A stretch of 23,084 bases of DNA from Sulfurospirillum sp. UBA1314 (GTDB lineage: Bacteria; Campylobacterota; Campylobacteria; Campylobacterales; Sulfurospirillaceae): assembly GCA_002307095.1 (NCBI GenBank), contig DBTO01000042.1, forward strand, positions 1-23,084, written 5' to 3'. The notes below the pieces were generated by a model. That model was not told where the DNA came from. It was given only the letters and a program-made list of their open reading frames with translations, and did not search any database. The position numbers and the translations under genes were made by a program. This document shows, piece after piece, positions 6,103-13,147 of this stretch. Position 1 is the first letter of the stretch; every line of letters begins with the position of its first letter.

Positions 6103-8892
6103 TTAGGCTTTATAGAGCTTAACCGCACATTTTTTATAGTCTGTCTGTTTCGAGATCGGACATGTTGCATCAAGGCACACTTTGTTGATGAACACTTTCT
6201 CATCAAACCAAGGAACGTACACCAAACCTCTTGGCGTTTTGTTTCGACCACGTGTTTCAACACGCGCTTTACACGAACCTCTACGACTCTCAATCCAAAT
6301 GAGTTCACCTTGTTTAAACCCTTTGACTTTTGCATCTTCTGGGTGCATATAACAAAGCGCTTCAGGAACGGCGCGGTAAAGTTCAGGTACCCTCATCGTC
6401 ATCGTACCACTGTGCCAGTGTTCCAACACACGTCCTGTACATAACCAGCTGTCATACTCGCTATCTGGCATTTCGCAAGGGTCCATATACGGTCTAAAGA
6501 AGATTTTCGCTTTATTTTTAAGTGGGAATGTCTCTTCTGTGGTAGGTTTGAGTAAGTTACCTTTTTTGAGGGCTTTCGCAAAATCACCATAAAATGCAAA
6601 CTCACCATTGTTCGCTTTTGCCGCGTACGGATCGTATTTGGCATTAAAACGCCATTGGGTCTCTTTACCGTCCACTACGGGCCATTTAAGACCTCTGACT
6701 TTGTGGTAGGTGTCAAAATCAGCCAAGTCATGTCCATGACCTAGACCAAATTGTCGGTACTCTTCCCAGATCGCTTTTTGCAAGAAGAAGCCATAACCTT
6801 TCCACTCTTTACCATCACTGCCCATGACGCCACGTTTGTCACCAAACACTTCTGTGTTGTCAAAGCCTTCACCAATGGGGTCTTTTGCTTTGAAAGATTT
6901 GAAAAATTCATTGGCAAAAAGTACATCATAAAGCGTATCGGTCTCTTTATACCCCATCGCTTTTGCCGCTTCGATAACACTTGGAATTTTGCCACCTTTG
7001 ATCGGTTGCTCGCCCCATACATCTGCAATCGTAAAGCGTTTTGAAAGCTCAACCCATTGCCATGTATCGCTCATCGCATCGCCTACTGGGAGGACTTGTT
7101 GTTTCCATTGTTGGGTACGACGCTCTGCATTACCGTATCCGCCCCATTTTTCATAGATCATCGCCGAAGGTAAGATAAGGTCAGACACTTTAGCCGAAAT
7201 GCCCGGATACGCATCCGAACAGACGATAAAGTTGTCCAAGTTACGTGCCGCTTTGATCCAGTGCTCAGCGTTTGCGGTGTCTTGGTAAGGATTGCACACG
7301 TTAACCCATGCAAATTTGATCTTACCACTCTCGATTTGTCTGTGAATGTTCATAATATGTTGATAGCCCATCGGGTTCAGCGTTCCAGCAGGGAGTTTCC
7401 ATACTTTTTCAGTCACTTCTCTATGTTTTGGAATCGAAACGTCCATATCCGCTGGAAGTCTGTGTGTAAAGGTACCCACTTCACGCGCTGTTCCACACGC
7501 ACTGGGTTGTCCTGTCAAAGAGAACGCGCCAGAACCTGGTTTGGCTTGTTTGCCAAGAAGGAAATGAACCATATAAGACTGCTCATTGACCCATGTACCA
7601 CGTTGGTGTTGGTTCATACCCATCGTCCAGAAACTGACCACTTTACGCTCTTTTTCGATGTAAAGGTTTGCGAGTGTTTGAAGTTTTGCTTTAAACTCTT
7701 CGATCTTCTCATCAGGGTTACCCTTTGAAATTTTCGCAACATAATCAAGCGTATAAGGCTCTAGAGCTTTTTTAAAATCTTCAAAGCTAATTTCCCAGTG
7801 AACACCTGCTAAATCCGCTTTATCCATGACCATCGTATCGCCAGCTTTAATGCCTAAGTGCGCAAGACCGGGAGCTTCTTTCTCAGAGATCACTTTTTTG
7901 TCTTCTTTTCTATTAATGACAAGTTCTTTTTCAGAATAACCGTTTTTCTTAGCATCAGCTTCATTGCGCATGCCATACCCAATGTTCGCAAAACCCGTTG
8001 CAAAAATAGTATTTTTCTTCACAAAATCCCAATCAATCGCTTCGGGATGGTTGTAAACAATCTCACGAGCGATGTAGTTCCAAATCGCTAAGTCCGTACT
8101 TGGAGAGAAGATGATCTCAATGTCGGCAAGGTCAGAACAGCGGTGCGTGTAGGTTGAAAGATTGATGACTTTGACTTTCTCAGGTGAGGTGAGTTTACGA
8201 TCGCTCACACGTGACCACAAAATCGGGTGCATCTCCGCCATATTGGCACCCCATGTCACGATGGTGTCGGTGAGTTCGATGTCATCGTAACAGCCTGCTG
8301 GCTCATCGATACCAAAGGTTTGCATAAAACCAGCAACCGCTGATGCCATACAGTGACGCGCATTGGGGTCGATGGCGTTAGAACGGAAGCCTGCTTTCAT
8401 AAGCTTAGCAGCGACATAGCCCTCATGAATCGTGTACTGACCCGAACCAAACACACCAATGGCTTCAGGACCACCTGCTTTCATCGCAGCTTTCATGTGT
8501 TTTTCCATCTCGTCAAACGCACGTTTCCATGAAACAGGCTTGAATTGACCACGTTTATCAAACTCGCCTTTGTCGTTCATACGTAAAAGTGGCTCTTTGA
8601 GACGATCCGCTCCATACATAATTTTGGCATTAAAATAGCCCTTGATGCAGTTCAGCCCACGATTCACGGGAGCTGCTGGATCACCTTTGACGGCGACAAT
8701 TTTACCCTCTTTGGTCGCAACCATGATGCCACAACCGGTACCACAGAAACGACACACAGATTTGTCCCAGCGCCAACCAGCCTCTGCTTGCTCGCTAGCA
8801 GCTTTGAGTTCGCTAGGTATGCTAATACCCACGCTCGCAGCAGCGCTCACAGCGGCAGATGTTTTTAAAAAGTCTCTTCTTGAAAGCGACAT
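6103..8892 (-). CDS. napA: NapA, catalytic subunit of periplasmic nitrate reductase
   Basis: 929 residues, the length usual for Campylobacterota and about 100 longer than the enterobacterial form. Twin-arginine signal SRRDFLKTSAAVSAAASVG at the N-terminus. The [4Fe-4S] ligands are C47, C50, C54 and C82. Cys181 in ARHCMAS is the expected molybdenum ligand of the bis-MGD cofactor, which marks nitrate reductase rather than a selenocysteine or Asp enzyme. It reduces nitrate to nitrite in the periplasm. It has a strong Shine-Dalgarno (AGGAGG, 9 bases upstream) and is first gene of the operon, behind a likely CRP/FNR-family site. It contains none of the TTACATGTAA palindromes common elsewhere. Confidence 0.98.
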   Translation of the reverse strand: MSLSRRDFLKTSAAVSAAASVGISIPSELKAASEQAEAGWRWDKSVCRFCGTGCGIMVATKEGKIVAVKGDPAAPVNRGLNCIKGYFNAKIMYGADRLKEPLLRMNDKGEFDKRGQFKPVSWKRAFDEMEKHMKAAMKAGGPEAIGVFGSGQYTIHEGYVAAKLMKAGFRSNAIDPNARHCMASAVAGFMQTFGIDEPAGCYDDIELTDTIVTWGANMAEMHPILWSRVSDRKLTSPEKVKVINLSTYTHRCSDLADIEIIFSPSTDLAIWNYIAREIVYNHPEAIDWDFVKKNTIFATGFANIGYGMRNEADAKKNGYSEKELVINRKEDKKVISEKEAPGLAHLGIKAGDTMVMDKADLAGVHWEISFEDFKKALEPYTLDYVAKISKGNPDEKIEEFKAKLQTLANLYIEKERKVVSFWTMGMNQHQRGTWVNEQSYMVHFLLGKQAKPGSGAFSLTGQPSACGTAREVGTFTHRLPADMDVSIPKHREVTEKVWKLPAGTLNPMGYQHIMNIHRQIESGKIKFAWVNVCNPYQDTANAEHWIKAARNLDNFIVCSDAYPGISAKVSDLILPSAMIYEKWGGYGNAERRTQQWKQQVLPVGDAMSDTWQWVELSKRFTIADVWGEQPIKGGKIPSVIEAAKAMGYKETDTLYDVLFANEFFKSFKAKDPIGEGFDNTEVFGDKRGVMGSDGKEWKGYGFFLQKAIWEEYRQFGLGHGHDLADFDTYHKVRGLKWPVVDGKETQWRFNAKYDPYAAKANNGEFAFYGDFAKALKKGNLLKPTTEETFPLKNKAKIFFRPYMDPCEMPDSEYDSWLCTGRVLEHWHSGTMTMRVPELYRAVPEALCYMHPEDAKVKGFKQGELIWIESRRGSCKARVETRGRNKTPRGLVYVPWFDEKVFINKVCLDATCPISKQTDYKKCAVKLYKA

Positions 8893-8923
8893 AGTGATAC
8901 CTCCTGATTTGAGTTACGAGGTC

Positions 8924-8966
8924 ATTCTATCACTTAGCAAAAATCCAATCTATGACTTAAGTCAAT
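8924..8966 (-). promoter_or_regulatory. Putative nap promoter with CRP/FNR-type site
   Basis: TGACTTAAGTCA at 8953-8964 is a perfect palindrome. In its minus-strand context it reads TTGAC-TTAA-GTCAT, close to the FNR/CRP pattern TTGAT-N4-ATCAA. A -10-like TAGAAT lies at 8924-8929 on the minus strand. If transcription starts 7 bases past it (about 8917), the palindrome centre is at about -41.5, the spacing of class II activators. Identity of the regulator is inferred. Confidence 0.5.
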
Positions 8967-9061
8967 ACTTTAGTTTTGGAATTTTAATGTTTCCCTGTGT
9001 TTGGGCATTGTGAAGAAAAAGAGTTGGTGAAGTTTTTTGGAGAGTTGAGTGGGATTGAGAC

Positions 9062-9083
9062 AAGATAAAACAGCCTTTATCTT
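9062..9083. terminator. Hairpin downstream of the HNH gene, weak terminator candidate
   Basis: Arms AAGATAAA (9062-9069) and TTTATCTT (9076-9083) pair perfectly around a 6-base loop. It lies about 100 bases past the HNH stop and has an AT-only stem without a clean T run. The rest of the 294-base gap 8893-9186 is AT-rich with no gene that I can see. Confidence 0.3.
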
Positions 9084-9186
9084 AATCAATGTTTTATATA
9101 TAAAAAATTAAAACTTAAGCCTTTTTATTCCTAAGGTACAACGAATTATCAACAACTTTATTCAATTATGTTACTGCTTTGTTCAA

Positions 9187-9837
9187 TTATAAATATTGTC
9201 CAAAGTCTGACATAAGCATCAAGTTATCCCTAATAATCCATCGTTTAAAAGCTGTAAAAGCCGAATTACTTTTTAAATGTTGAATTATCTTGCTTTTATA
9301 ATATTCTTTTTCATCAGCTTCTTCTTGAAAGCCTTCAATTGCATCAGTAAATTTGTTTATTTCTTTCAATAACAATGCTCTTAAATTTGCACTTTCAATT
9401 TTTTTGAATCCTGTATGCTCACCGTTAAATGTTTTATCTAATAAGTCTTTTGTATTATTAGCTTTTATTGATGATATTTTTACTTCAAATATTGCAAACT
9501 CTTTTGGAAATGGATTACAGTAATGTCTTATTGCTTTTTCTACTTCATGAGTTGAATCACTACAATTAAGAATATCATCAAATTTTCGTGCTGTTTTAAC
9601 ACTATTACAATGTCCACAAGATAAAAACAGATTTTTCCAATCATACTGTAGAGAAGCATCGCCTCGATGAGGGACAAAATGTTCAACATTATAGGTTGTA
9701 ATACTCTCATTTTGCTCACAAATATAACACTTTCCATGAAAATCAACATTTAATTGTTCTATTACATCTTGTGCGTCATATGATTTATAATTGGCTAAAG
9801 AAACTGGTATAGTTTGACTTTTTTGTACATAAATCAT
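9187..9837 (-). CDS. HNH endonuclease, PtuB-like effector of a Septu-type defence pair
   Basis: 216 residues. The HNH zinc-finger nuclease core lies near the N-terminus: CYIC (37-40), VEHFVPHRGD (51-60), W67-x-N69-L70, and CGHCN (74-78). This arrangement matches the HNH proteins that pair with an ABC-type ATPase in Septu (PtuAB) and in Ec78-type retron modules. The C-terminal half is helical and unrecognised. Its ATG lies 3 bases after the ATPase stop, and its Shine-Dalgarno is inside the ATPase gene, so the two are translationally coupled. The region is strongly AT-rich compared with nap next door. Predicted role: nucleic-acid cleavage on phage infection. Family level is firm; the defence role is inferred. 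Confidence 0.8.
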   Translation of the reverse strand: MIYVQKSQTIPVSLANYKSYDAQDVIEQLNVDFHGKCYICEQNESITTYNVEHFVPHRGDASLQYDWKNLFLSCGHCNSVKTARKFDDILNCSDSTHEVEKAIRHYCNPFPKEFAIFEVKISSIKANNTKDLLDKTFNGEHTGFKKIESANLRALLLKEINKFTDAIEGFQEEADEKEYYKSKIIQHLKSNSAFTAFKRWIIRDNLMLMSDFGQYL

Positions 9838-9840
9838 TTT

Positions 9841-11547
9841 TTAACCTTTATGCACATCATTTCTTAGAATTTCTTTGATTTTCACTGCAATTTCATCAGC
9901 TTTGTATGTTGGTAGTGTTTTGAAAAATCGTTTAAGTTCCATATATTCATCTTTATCTATTCCACTCAAAGTAGATAATTTGGATAACTCCTCAAATCTA
10001 TCAATCTTATTTTTAATTTCAGAAGAGTATTTATCGCTATCAAAATAACTTTCAACAAGTGCATCATAAGAGTAGGCAGACAAATCAGAAGTTACTAATT
10101 TTTTTTCCAAATCGCAAATCATTGCATTTGACAATGATGACAAGACAAAAGGGCTATGAGTTGTGACGATAAATTGAATTTTTGGGAAAAAACCAACAAG
10201 AAATGGCAACACTTTTTTTTGTAATTCCACATGGAGATGTGTTTCAATTTCATCAATCAGAACAACCCCTTGCATATCATATGCTTTATTGTTTTGTGCT
10301 TCCATTCTTAAAATCAACTCTGTGACTATTGCCAAAAGGGATGAATATCCATCAGATAATTCATTTAATCCAAAAATTTTATTACCATAGGCTATTTTAA
10401 AATTAAATTCTTTATCATTAAAAACAAGCTTTAACGCTTCTTGCTCAAATAACTCTCTTAATTTTATTTCAAAAGTATTAAACCAAAAACTTATGTTATT
10501 GACTGTCGTACTATCATTACGAATTTGTGCAAAGGCTTGTTCTGTTTTAAGATTCAATAAATATTGTAAAAAAGTTTTGTTTAACTCAGCAGTCGTTTGA
10601 TATTTTGGTTGAAATGTTTGTTTAGTAGGTGTATTTGGAATTGTTGGTTCATTATGTCTTTTGGCTTTAAAAAAAGCTAAAATAAATTTACCATTAACGA
10701 TATTTTCATAAATCTCTGATTGATTTGAAAATACCAATTCAACTTTTGAAAAATCATCAATTTGTTTTTGCCATTGACTAATTTGATTTTCATAGCTTTG
10801 GATATTAGTCTTTTCATTTATAATATTTGAAGTATAGCTTTGAATATTTGCTTCTATTTGGGCTATTTGGTTAACTTCTTCATTTTGCATTAAAAGTTTT
10901 TCTTGCTGTTTTTGAATCTCTATATTTTTTTGATAATTTTCTATATTTTGAAGAGCTTGTTTAATAATATTTCTGTAATTCTCAATATTTTTTTTATTTT
11001 GACTAATTTGCGCAAATTGATTATTAATTAATTTATTGAGCAAACTATCTATTTCATTGAGCGTGCTTGTTTTCCCACATCCATTTTTACCAGTGATAAT
11101 AAGATGCTTTCTTTCATTTTCATCAAGTGGAATTTCAAAGTTTTTTATGTCTCTAACGTCTTTGATAGTTAATTTTTGTACAAAATACTCGTTCATTAAT
11201 TTTTCCTTCAAAGTCAGTTCATTTGCGATTTTTTGAGTAGCCCAAATTCTAAACTTTTTGCTTTGTGGAGATTTAACTCTATAGCCAATAATTATAATCA
11301 TATCAAGGTTATAATACGCTGTATTACGACTCTCCCCATCAGTTCCTTTTGTTAGGAGATGCCGAACAACTGACTTTTCATCAAGTTCACCTTCTTTAAA
11401 AATATTTTTAATATGCTGACTAACTGCTGATTTATTGATTTGATAAAGTTCAGAGATTTGATTTAAATTAAGCCAAAAAGAATTATTTTCAAAAACCATA
11501 TCAATATTTATATTATCATTTTTGTATTTTGTAATCACTGGAGCCAT
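9841..11547 (-). CDS. RhuM-domain / ABC-type ATPase fusion, PtuA-like
   Basis: 568 residues from ATG 11547, behind AAGGA; an in-frame TTG at 11580 would add 11 residues (the numbering below uses that longer form). Residues about 12-125 match the RhuM family: SFWLNLNQISELYQINKSAV, then HIKNIFKEGELDE, AYYNLDMIIIIGYRV, FRIWATQ. From about 135 an SMC/OLD-like ATPase begins: Walker A GKNGCGKTS (164-172), a long Gln/Asn-rich coiled coil (about 190-280), signature-like LSDGYSS (408-414), Walker B VVLIDEIETHLH (439-450) and the switch TTHSPF (473-478). No Toprim domain follows, so it is not OLD itself. Coupled to the HNH gene, it resembles PtuA of Septu but with an extra N-terminal DNA-binding-like domain. 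Confidence 0.82.
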   Translation of the reverse strand: MAPVITKYKNDNINIDMVFENNSFWLNLNQISELYQINKSAVSQHIKNIFKEGELDEKSVVRHLLTKGTDGESRNTAYYNLDMIIIIGYRVKSPQSKKFRIWATQKIANELTLKEKLMNEYFVQKLTIKDVRDIKNFEIPLDENERKHLIITGKNGCGKTSTLNEIDSLLNKLINNQFAQISQNKKNIENYRNIIKQALQNIENYQKNIEIQKQQEKLLMQNEEVNQIAQIEANIQSYTSNIINEKTNIQSYENQISQWQKQIDDFSKVELVFSNQSEIYENIVNGKFILAFFKAKRHNEPTIPNTPTKQTFQPKYQTTAELNKTFLQYLLNLKTEQAFAQIRNDSTTVNNISFWFNTFEIKLRELFEQEALKLVFNDKEFNFKIAYGNKIFGLNELSDGYSSLLAIVTELILRMEAQNNKAYDMQGVVLIDEIETHLHVELQKKVLPFLVGFFPKIQFIVTTHSPFVLSSLSNAMICDLEKKLVTSDLSAYSYDALVESYFDSDKYSSEIKNKIDRFEELSKLSTLSGIDKDEYMELKRFFKTLPTYKADEIAVKIKEILRNDVHKG

Positions 11548-11607
11548 TTTTAGTTCCTTATTTCTTAATTTTGTTTCCAAGTAAAAGGGAAAGGAAGGCT
11601 TGTTCCC

Positions 11608-11877
11608 CTAAGCCGTTCGCCCTTTTATCCCTTGCGCAATGATCATTTTAATATACGACTGATACGGAATATCAAGCTTATTGGCTTGGACTTTCACCTC
11701 TTCTATCATATCGACAGGCATACGAATGGAGATGGTTTTGGCACTTTTTTGAAGTTTTGGAAAGCGTACTTTTTTCGCTTCACTCCAGTCCATAAATTCA
11801 CTAGAATCGTGTGTTTCCCAAAAAGCGCTCTCTTCTTCTTGCGATGTAAACGTTGGTATGCTCTTAAGCGTTTTCAT
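11608..11877 (-). CDS. brnA: BrnA-type antitoxin (CopG/RHH family)
   Basis: 89 residues. The C-terminal half (SAKTISIRMPVDMIEEVKVQANKL and SYIKMIIAQGIKG) is a ribbon-helix-helix DNA-binding domain, and the N-terminal half (SQEEESAFWETHDSSEFMDW) is the acidic toxin-binding segment seen in BrnA/CopG antitoxins. It overlaps the brnT end by 14 bases, with toxin first as in brnTA operons. BrnA neutralises BrnT and represses the operon with it. The final 15-20 codons are duplicated twice further along the window as gene remnants. Confidence 0.85.
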   Translation of the reverse strand: MKTLKSIPTFTSQEEESAFWETHDSSEFMDWSEAKKVRFPKLQKSAKTISIRMPVDMIEEVKVQANKLDIPYQSYIKMIIAQGIKGRTA

Positions 11878-12166
11878 AGATGACCCTCTCTTTTTTATTC
11901 ATTAACCGTGCCGATATAACCCTAATTTTTTGCTCTCTTAGCGTAAATACCACAAACAGTTTTTCGCCATTATCGCTACATCCAAGCGCGTAACATCGGC
12001 ACTCTTGTTCAGAGTGTTTTATATCTTGATGGATAAGCAAGGGATTGTTAAAAAAAATCTCTTCAATAATCCAATAGTCCAAACCATGTTTATCTTTGTT
12101 TTTATAAACATTGCCATCGTCCCAATCAAAACCGGTAACCATTTCAATATCCAGACAATCTGACAT
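11864..12166 (-). CDS. brnT: BrnT-type ribonuclease toxin
   Basis: 100 residues. It matches the BrnT pattern: FDWDDGNVYKNKDKHGLDYW (13-32) at the N-terminus, then EIFFNNPLL, LFVVFTLREQKIRVISARLM, and the closing KKERVIYE. BrnT is a RelE-fold ribonuclease that arrests translation. The start at 12166 is behind AAGAGG. It has a clear sigma-70 promoter. It is first in a same-strand run brnT, brnA, RhuM-ATPase, HNH, so it may share a transcript with the defence pair. Confidence 0.85.
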   Translation of the reverse strand: MSDCLDIEMVTGFDWDDGNVYKNKDKHGLDYWIIEEIFFNNPLLIHQDIKHSEQECRCYALGCSDNGEKLFVVFTLREQKIRVISARLMNKKERVIYENA

Positions 12167-12182
12167 AAAACCTCTTTAAAAT

Positions 12183-12222
12183 GTATAGTATGATTATATA
12201 CTTTTTGCGTTTTGTAAGTCAA
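12183..12222 (-). promoter_or_regulatory. brnTA promoter with overlapping inverted repeat
   Basis: On the minus strand TTGACT (12217-12222) and TATAAT (12193-12198) are separated by 18 bases, the best -35/-10 pair in the window. Short inverted repeats overlap the -10: AGTAT (12187-12191) with ATACT (12198-12202), and GTATA (12183-12187) with TATAC (12197-12201). These are candidate BrnA operator sites. Confidence 0.6.
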
Positions 12223-12294
12223 TGGTAGAGAGGAAAAACACATACAGGCTACTTTGCATTAGTTTGATAAATTTAATTTTACGGAGATTTTGGA

Positions 12295-12306
12295 TTTACA
12301 TGTAAA
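12295..12306. repeat. TTTACATGTAAA palindrome between the two TA modules
   Basis: Exact 12-mer in the divergent intergenic region, about 70 bases upstream of the plus-strand -10 box. Confidence 0.95.
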
Positions 12307-12345
12307 GATTTTTGGAAGGGTTCATCTGTTTTTCTATTTGTACAC

Positions 12346-12371
12346 CAAATGAATTACATTTGTAGTATAAT
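12346..12371 (+). promoter_or_regulatory. Promoter and putative operator of the DinJ/YafQ-like pair
   Basis: TATAAT at 12366-12371 is 25 bases from the antitoxin ATG. Immediately upstream, CAAATG (12346-12351) and CATTTG (12357-12362) form an inverted repeat around AATTA, where a RelB/DinJ-type antitoxin would block the -35 region. Autoregulation is inferred from the layout. Confidence 0.6.
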
Positions 12372-12396
12372 AGCCAAAATACAAGGAGAAGCCAAA

Positions 12397-12651
12397 ATGA
12401 AAATACAAACAAGTGTTCGTGTCGATGAGACATTTTACAGTGACTCTAAAAAGATTTTCGATGCGTTTGGATTAAGCTTTGGTGACGCTGTCAACCTTTT
12501 TTTAGCTAAAGTTGCCATGGAAAAGAAAATCCCCTTTGAGTTAGGACTTCCAAGCGATGAGTTACTCAAACGTACTAAAAATCTTAAAAATGAGACCAAT
12601 GTTTCAGTTTATCCCACGAGTGAGGAAGCCTTTAAAGACCTTGGAATTTAA
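12397..12651 (+). CDS. RelB/DinJ-family antitoxin
   Basis: 84 residues from ATG 12397, behind AAGGAG; an upstream in-frame ATG at 12349 lies inside the promoter and is rejected. The N-terminus KIQTSVRVDETFYSDSKKIF and then FGLSFGDAVNLFLAKVAMEKKIPFEL is the RelB/DinJ ribbon-helix-helix dimerisation and DNA-binding region. The C-terminus (about 55-84) should wrap the toxin. The toxin gene begins 3 bases after its stop. Confidence 0.88.
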   Translation: MKIQTSVRVDETFYSDSKKIFDAFGLSFGDAVNLFLAKVAMEKKIPFELGLPSDELLKRTKNLKNETNVSVYPTSEEAFKDLGI

Positions 12652-12654
12652 GCT

Positions 12655-12945
12655 ATGCTCAAAATTAAACTTGAAAATAGTTTCAAAAAAGACATCGAGC
12701 GTGACAAAACCAGTGGCAAATACACACACGAAGATTTTAAACTTTTAAAATCACTCATCCAACAACTCGAACACCAACAAACGATTGACACAAAATACAA
12801 ACGTCATCCTCTCAAAGGCTCACTCAAATCGTTGGAATGCTTACATGTAAAAGGTGATTGGCTGTTGATATTTGCGATAAATGAAGAATTTTTAACGCTT
12901 GTCATGCTTGGAAAACATACGCAGGTTTATAAAAAGTTTCAGTAA
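12655..12945 (+). CDS. YafQ/RelE-family ribonuclease toxin
   Basis: 96 residues. RelE-superfamily layout: N-terminal strand and helix (LENSFKKDIERDKTSGKY), then DTKYKRHPLKGSLKS, then the core ECLHVKGDWLLIFAI and the C-terminal LVMLGKHTQVY. YafQ toxins cleave mRNA on the ribosome. The conserved ECH(I/V)xxDWLLIY strand is partly written by a TTACATGTAA palindrome (Leu-His-Val-Lys). The His of that strand (LHV) and the C-terminal His (GKHTQ) are candidates for the active site. Confidence 0.87.
   Translation: MLKIKLENSFKKDIERDKTSGKYTHEDFKLLKSLIQQLEHQQTIDTKYKRHPLKGSLKSLECLHVKGDWLLIFAINEEFLTLVMLGKHTQVYKKFQ
12841..12850. repeat. TTACATGTAA palindrome inside the YafQ-like toxin
   Basis: 10-mer core preceded by C and followed by A; read as TTA CAT GTA AAA within the conserved DWLLIF-adjacent strand. 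Confidence 0.95.
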
Positions 12946-12970
12946 GATTCCCTTACAAGTTCAAAGTTTA

Positions 12971-13022
12971 GCCCTAAGCCATTCGCCCTTTTAACCCTTG
13001 TGCAATGATCATTTTAATGTAT
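12971..13022 (-). pseudogene. brnA 3'-end remnant (left of alaX)
   Basis: On the minus strand this reads YIKMIIAQGLKGRMA followed by a stop, nearly identical to the end of BrnA (SYIKMIIAQGIKGRTA). The nucleotides are about as similar as the protein, and the similarity ends abruptly upstream. There is no start or N-terminal half, so this is a decapitated gene copy. Confidence 0.75.
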
Positions 13023-13070
13023 CTACAAGAAGTCAACAATAAAGTCACTTGGCACGTTTTCTTAACTTTC

Positions 13071-13082
13071 TTTACATGTAAA
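13071..13082. repeat. TTTACATGTAAA palindrome upstream of alaX
   Basis: Exact 12-mer, about 35 bases before the -10 box of the alaX-like gene. Confidence 0.95.
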
Positions 13083-13116
13083 CGTGAAAGTTCAGTTTTT
13101 TCCTTTCGATTTTCTA

Positions 13117-13122
13117 TATAAT
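13117..13122 (+). promoter_or_regulatory. -10 box of the alaX-like gene
   Basis: TATAAT in CGATTTTCTATATAATATTC, 25 bases upstream of ATG 13148. No good -35, as usual in this group. Confidence 0.5.
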
Positions 13123-13147
13123 ATTCCTTTGATTGATGGAGAACGTT

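Noticed and set aside
7261..7728. 155-codon plus-strand ORF opposite napA
   Set aside because: Fully antisense to a conserved gene, with no ribosome site and no recognisable domain; a shadow of napA codon bias.
9160..9192. Direct repeat TTCAATTAT near the HNH stop, considered as an attachment site
   Set aside because: Nine AT-rich bases repeated once in an AT-rich gap; no integrase, no tRNA and no matching copy at the other island end.
9187..11547. Retron (Ec78-type) with PtuAB effectors
   Set aside because: No reverse transcriptase gene is encoded in the window and no msr/msd-like structured RNA was seen; only the effector-like pair is present.
9841..11547. OLD-family nuclease or Gabija GajA
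   Set aside because: The ATPase ends about 100 residues after the THSPF motif with no Toprim domain, and the partner is HNH rather than a UvrD-type helicase.
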